NCBI GenBank assembly: GCA_038216025.1
Contig: JBBQQK010000059.1
Span: 1 to 6,918, forward strand
Source of the DNA: JBBQQK01 sp038216025
Lineage (GTDB): Bacteria > Patescibacteriota > UBA1384 > XYA2-FULL-43-10 > 1-14-0-10-43-13
DNA length: 6,918 nucleotides
Direction: 5' to 3'
Positions 4,718 to 6,918 of the stretch are shown here, piece by piece (within the stretch, counting starts at the first letter, position 1; each line of letters opens with the position of its first letter). Under the pieces are notes generated by a model, which was given only the letters and a program-made list of their open reading frames with translations, was not told the origin of the DNA and made no database searches. Made by a program: the position numbers and the translations under genes.

Positions 4718-4732
4718 AATAATTGAACTGAT

Positions 4733-4769
4733 AGATTGCCGCGCTCATATGCATTCGCTCGCAATGACA
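4733..4769. repeat. REP-like intergenic element (GCAATGACA / AGATTGC type)
   Basis: The element runs from AGATTGCCGCGCTC (4733-4746) to TTCGCTCGCAATGACA (4754-4769). On the other strand it begins TGTCATTGCGAGCGAA and ends GAGCGCGGCAATCT. This resembles a degenerate form of the GTCATTGCGAGC...GCAATC palindromic elements found between genes in many unrelated bacteria. ATTGC (4735-4739) and GCAAT (4761-4765) are complementary ends. The family link is from memory of the motif, not from a search. Confidence 0.5.
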
Positions 4770-4780
4770 TATTATTAAAG

Positions 4781-4834
4781 CTGACTGATTACTGCTGACT
4801 AGCTGACCGACTGTTTGGCTGACTGGCTGACAAG
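4781..4834 (+). repeat. Octamer tandem repeat (consensus CTGACTGG), middle array
   Basis: Units are CTGACTGA (4781), a shortened TTACTG (4789), CTGACTAG (4795), CTGACCGA (4803), CTGTTTGG (4811), CTGACTGG (4819) and CTGACAAG (4827). This is the same octamer as in both composite modules, but here with neither the 23-base core nor a heptamer array attached. Confidence 0.7.
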
Positions 4835-4848
4835 CTTAATTATTGTCG

Positions 4849-4972
4849 AGTCGAGAACGACATGGCATACTACTAAATTACGAATAGGGGCCGACTGGCT
4901 GAATCGCTGACCTGCTGAATAGCTGATGAATAATCCTTAATCCTTAATCCTTAATCCTTAATCCTTAATTAT
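4849..4972 (+). repeat. Composite repeat module, copy 2
   Basis: Order: AGTCGAGAAC, the variable bases GACATG, the identical 23-base core (4865-4887), GGG, an octamer array (4891-4930) and a heptamer array (4931-4972). Octamers are CCGACTGG, CTGAATCG, CTGACCTG, CTGAATAG and CTGATGAA. The heptamer array has five perfect TAATCCT units followed by TAATTAT. The octamer array is exactly 40 bases in both copies and gives way to heptamers at the same point. TGTCG (4844-4848) and CGACA (4858-4862) form a hairpin at its left edge, equivalent in position to the one at the mfd stop. Confidence 0.78.
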
Positions 4973-5014
4973 TACCCTATTAGTTTTATTTTTGGTCTTT
5001 GATTGTTTTTCTTT

Positions 5015-5020
5015 TATACT
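5015..5020 (+). promoter_or_regulatory. dprA promoter -10 box (TATACT)
   Basis: TATACT (5015-5020, five of six consensus bases) lies exactly seven bases before ATG 5027, so transcription is expected to start on the A of the start codon. TTGGTC (4992-4997), 17 bases upstream, is a weak -35 (three of six). No Shine-Dalgarno sequence is present in the T-rich upstream DNA. This decides the start of dprA at 5027 over upstream in-frame alternatives. Confidence 0.5.
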
Positions 5021-5026
5021 ATATGT

Positions 5027-6103
5027 ATGAAAGAAAAATATCTGCTTTCTCTGAATGCTCATCCTAAAATAGGCGGTCAGACAATTAAAAAGGTTTTGAC
5101 TGCTTTTGATGAAGATGTTGAAAAAATATGGAAGGCTAGTGAGGAGATATTAAGAACTAGGCTAGGGGATAAGATATCCTCATACGTTATTGAGGCTCGT
5201 AAAGAATATGGCTCAGATGATCAGGTAAACTTGTTGCAACGTCTTGGGATCGGTTATATTACGATGTATGACAAACAATACCCCTCGCTTCTAAAAGAGG
5301 TTCCAGACTCGCCAGCAGTTTTGTATATCAAGGGAAATGTCGAAGTCTTAAATATGCCTTCAATTGCGATTGTCGGCAGCAGAAAATATAGCTCATATGG
5401 CCGTAAAGTAGCAAGCGATTTAACTAGAGAGTGTGCCGCTGTTGGGTTGTCAATAGTGTCCGGTTTAGCTCTGGGCATTGATGCCATCGTTCATAAGGCC
5501 ACTTTGGATGTGGATGGAATCACTGTTGGCGTACTGGGATGCGGGCTTGACCTGATCTATCCTGTTAGCAATCAAGTGTTGGGCATGGAGATTGTGGAAA
5601 AAGGAGGAGCGTTGATCTCTGAATTTCCACCAGGAACGCCTCCTTATAAACAAAATTTTCCTGCAAGGAATCGAATAATTGCCGGACTTTCTATCGGAAC
5701 TCTGGTTGTTGAAGCTGCTGAGCGTTCAGGCGCTTTAATAACCGCTTACCAGGCTTTAGATTACAATAGAGAAGTATTCGCCGTGCCAGGGAATATTGAC
5801 GCAGAAAATTCTATCGGCACTAACAAGCTAATAAAAGAGGGCGCGCGTGTTGTTACGGAAAGCAGAGATATCTTCAACGTCCTAAATATTAATAATTTAA
5901 ATGCTGAAAAAAAATCCCGCCAAATTCTTCCCGATACACCAGAAGAAAAAATACTGTATGATATTTTGTCTGAACAGAAAATGATCGACAGAATTATTGC
6001 TGAGAGCAAATTGAATATAATCACGGTTAATACTTCCTTGACTATGATGGAGATGAAGGGGATAATAGAAAATCTCGGAGGCGGACGTTATCAGCGAAAG
6101 TAA
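5027..6103 (+). CDS. dprA: DNA processing protein DprA (Smf)
   Basis: Encodes a 358-residue cytoplasmic DprA, which binds incoming single-stranded DNA during natural transformation and loads RecA onto it. About residues 1-60 are an N-terminal helical, helix-hairpin-helix-like region. The Rossmann-type domain shows GSRKYSSYG (117-125), VSGLALGIDAIVH (144-156), the GCGLDLIYP segment, FPARNRIIAGLS (211-222) and SGALITA (234-240). A C-terminal winged-helix domain spans about 303-358. The Arg/Lys often seen in SGLA(R/K)GID is Leu here, a variant that also occurs elsewhere in the family. ATG 5027 gives the expected MKEKYLLSLNA start; an in-frame TTG at 5003 would add FFFYTIC and overlap the promoter, so it was rejected. 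topA follows, a common neighbour. With the pilin at the left edge it suggests competence. Confidence 0.95.
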   Translation: MKEKYLLSLNAHPKIGGQTIKKVLTAFDEDVEKIWKASEEILRTRLGDKISSYVIEARKEYGSDDQVNLLQRLGIGYITMYDKQYPSLLKEVPDSPAVLYIKGNVEVLNMPSIAIVGSRKYSSYGRKVASDLTRECAAVGLSIVSGLALGIDAIVHKATLDVDGITVGVLGCGLDLIYPVSNQVLGMEIVEKGGALISEFPPGTPPYKQNFPARNRIIAGLSIGTLVVEAAERSGALITAYQALDYNREVFAVPGNIDAENSIGTNKLIKEGARVVTESRDIFNVLNINNLNAEKKSRQILPDTPEEKILYDILSEQKMIDRIIAESKLNIITVNTSLTMMEMKGIIENLGGGRYQRK

Positions 6104-6134
6104 GATACATTTTTGACTAACAATGTATCTTTTG
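6102..6134 (+). terminator. Intrinsic terminator-like hairpin at the dprA stop
   Basis: AAGATACATT (6102-6111) is perfectly complementary to AATGTATCTT (6122-6131), with a ten-base loop, followed by TTTG. The 10-bp stem overlaps the dprA stop codon. It is AT-rich and so thermodynamically modest, and the T-run is short. It may give partial termination, separating dprA from topA, which has its own promoter-like sequence. Confidence 0.55.
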
Positions 6135-6159
6135 TTACGATTTCAAGAGTATATATAAA
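6132..6159 (+). promoter_or_regulatory. Candidate topA promoter
   Basis: TTGTTA (6132-6137, four of six) and TATAAA (6154-6159, five of six) are 16 bases apart. Transcription would begin near 6166, giving a leader of about 12 bases that may still include the GAGGG ribosome-binding site. This leader contrasts with the apparently leaderless starts of rplU, mfd and dprA. Confidence 0.4.
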
Positions 6160-6166
6160 TGAAAAT

Positions 6167-6171
6167 GAGGG
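6167..6171 (+). promoter_or_regulatory. Ribosome-binding site of topA (GAGGG)
   Basis: GAGGG at 6167-6171 lies six bases before ATG 6178 and fixes that start, which also yields the canonical MNLVIVESPAKA N-terminus. The ATGs at 6159 and 6165 are in other frames. Confidence 0.5.
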
Positions 6172-6177
6172 AAACAC

Positions 6178-6918
6178 ATGAATTTAGTTATCGTTGAGTC
6201 GCCGGCAAAGGCCAAAACTATTGAAAAATATCTGGGTAAAGGCTATAAAGTCTTAGCTTCTTTTGGTCATGTCCGCGATTTGCCGAAAAGTGAACTTGGT
6301 ATCAATGTTGATAGTCATTTTGAGCCCAAGTATGTTATTCCAACAAAAGCAAAAAAAATTATTGCTGAATTAAAGACTTATGAAAAAAAATCAGATATTG
6401 TTTATCTCGCAACTGACTTGGATCGAGAGGGAGAGGCAATTTCCTGGCATATTGTAAAAGCTCTGAAGCTGAAAGAAAATGATTCTCGTATCAAACGTAT
6501 TACTTTTTCGGAAATTACTAAAAATGCGATTGAGTCTGCCGTCAAAAATCCTCGAGAAATAGACATGGATTTGGTTGATGCCCAACAAGCTAGGCGTATT
6601 CTTGACCGTCTTGTTGGCTATAAATTGTCTCCACTTTTGTGGAAAAAAGTTAAGTCCGGATTATCGGCAGGACGCGTTCAGTCTGTGGCTGTTCGCTTGA
6701 TTGTCGAAAAAGAACGAGAAATAAAAGATTTCAAAACACAAGAATATTGGGTGATTGGAGCTGTGCTCTCTAAAGTCGACGATAATAAGAACTTCTCCGC
6801 TTTTCTTAAAAAGTATGACGGAAAAGATGTGCCAAAAATGGGCATTAAGGATGGTCAAGCCGCAGAAGAAATTATTAATAGTTTAAAATCAGCTGAATAT
6901 TCTGTCCTTTCTATCGTT
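6178..6918 (+). CDS. topA: DNA topoisomerase I (type IA), 5' part, runs off the window
   Basis: The frame is open from ATG 6178 to the window end and gives 247 residues of TopA, which relaxes negative supercoils by cutting one strand through a 5'-phosphotyrosine. The Toprim domain begins NLVIVESPAKAKTIEKYLG, with catalytic-site Glu7, and includes FGHVRDLPK and the metal-binding ATDLDREGE motif (Asp80, Asp82, Glu84). The following domain shows FSEIT (110-114), DAQQARRILDRLVGYKLSPLLW (134-155) and SAGRVQSVAVRLIVEKE (163-179), all typical. The catalytic tyrosine (Tyr319 in E. coli) and any C-terminal zinc ribbons lie beyond the window. It follows dprA by 74 bases, a widespread gene order, but appears to have its own promoter and Shine-Dalgarno sequence. 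Confidence 0.97.
   Translation, partial: MNLVIVESPAKAKTIEKYLGKGYKVLASFGHVRDLPKSELGINVDSHFEPKYVIPTKAKKIIAELKTYEKKSDIVYLATDLDREGEAISWHIVKALKLKENDSRIKRITFSEITKNAIESAVKNPREIDMDLVDAQQARRILDRLVGYKLSPLLWKKVKSGLSAGRVQSVAVRLIVEKEREIKDFKTQEYWVIGAVLSKVDDNKNFSAFLKKYDGKDVPKMGIKDGQAAEEIINSLKSAEYSVLSIV

Larger units (their letters stand above)
4584..5026. other. Repeat-built intergenic region between mfd and dprA
   Basis: No credible protein or RNA gene was seen in these 443 bases on either strand. Nearly all of it is repeats: two copies of a composite module (4582-4717 and 4849-4972), a third octamer array (4781-4834), a REP-like element (4733-4769), and at the right end a T-rich stretch holding the dprA promoter. 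Confidence 0.7.

Noticed and set aside
4931..4972. Possible CRISPR-like array
   Set aside because: The repeats are contiguous 7-base units with no spacers, so this is a simple tandem repeat.
5003..5026. Upstream TTG start extending dprA by eight residues (FFFYTIC)
   Set aside because: It would place coding sequence over the -10 box and adds a non-homologous stretch; ATG 5027 gives the expected DprA N-terminus and sits seven bases after the -10.
1..6918. Alternative genetic code (UGA as Gly or Trp)
   Set aside because: No in-frame TGA occurs in any recognised gene and Gly and Trp positions use GGN and TGG. The lack of TGA stops among only a few genes is not evidence of recoding.

Overview
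The window is AT-rich, compactly organised bacterial DNA, most likely from a Candidate Phyla Radiation (Patescibacteria) genome. This is an inference from several features together: a short signal-anchored pilin, a transcription-repair coupling factor (Mfd) cut to about half its usual length, rplK followed by a terminator instead of rplA, short-period tandem repeats between genes, and genes whose -10 box lies only 7-9 bases before the start codon. All clear stop codons are TAA or TAG and no in-frame TGA interrupts any gene, so nothing suggests a recoded UGA. No rRNA, tRNA, insertion sequence or CRISPR array was seen.

Layout, all genes on the + strand. (1) 1-438: the 3' part of a type IV pilin/pseudopilin gene. 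(2) 439-807: 369 bases with no clear protein gene. It holds a possible tiny leaderless ORF with its own -10 box and terminator, two hairpins, an octamer tandem repeat, and a strong promoter for the next operon. (3) 808-2501: rplU-secE-nusG-rplK, a ribosome/secretion/transcription-elongation operon closed by a perfect 32-bp palindromic terminator. (4) 2554-2744: an intergenic stretch with a 15-bp stem hairpin whose purine-rich loop carries Shine-Dalgarno-like GGAGG sequences. (5) 2745-4583: a miniature mfd. (6) 4584-5026: about 440 bases of repeat-built DNA. A module of hairpin, 23-bp core, octamer array and heptamer array occurs twice, with a third octamer array and a REP-like element between. 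(7) 5027-6103: dprA, with a terminator hairpin at its stop. (8) 6178 to the window end: the 5' third or so of topA.

How the genes fit together: SecE is the essential small subunit of the translocon; NusG binds RNA polymerase and couples it to ribosomes; L21 and L11 are large-subunit proteins. Mfd would remove stalled RNA polymerase. DprA protects incoming single-stranded DNA and loads RecA, and the pilin at the left edge could belong to a DNA-uptake or adhesion pilus, so the two may serve natural transformation. TopA relaxes negative supercoils, and dprA-topA adjacency is common in bacteria.

The observations most worth following up are the stripped-down Mfd, the repeated -10-to-ATG geometry suggesting leaderless mRNAs, the GGAGG-loop hairpin before mfd, and the duplicated composite repeat after mfd.
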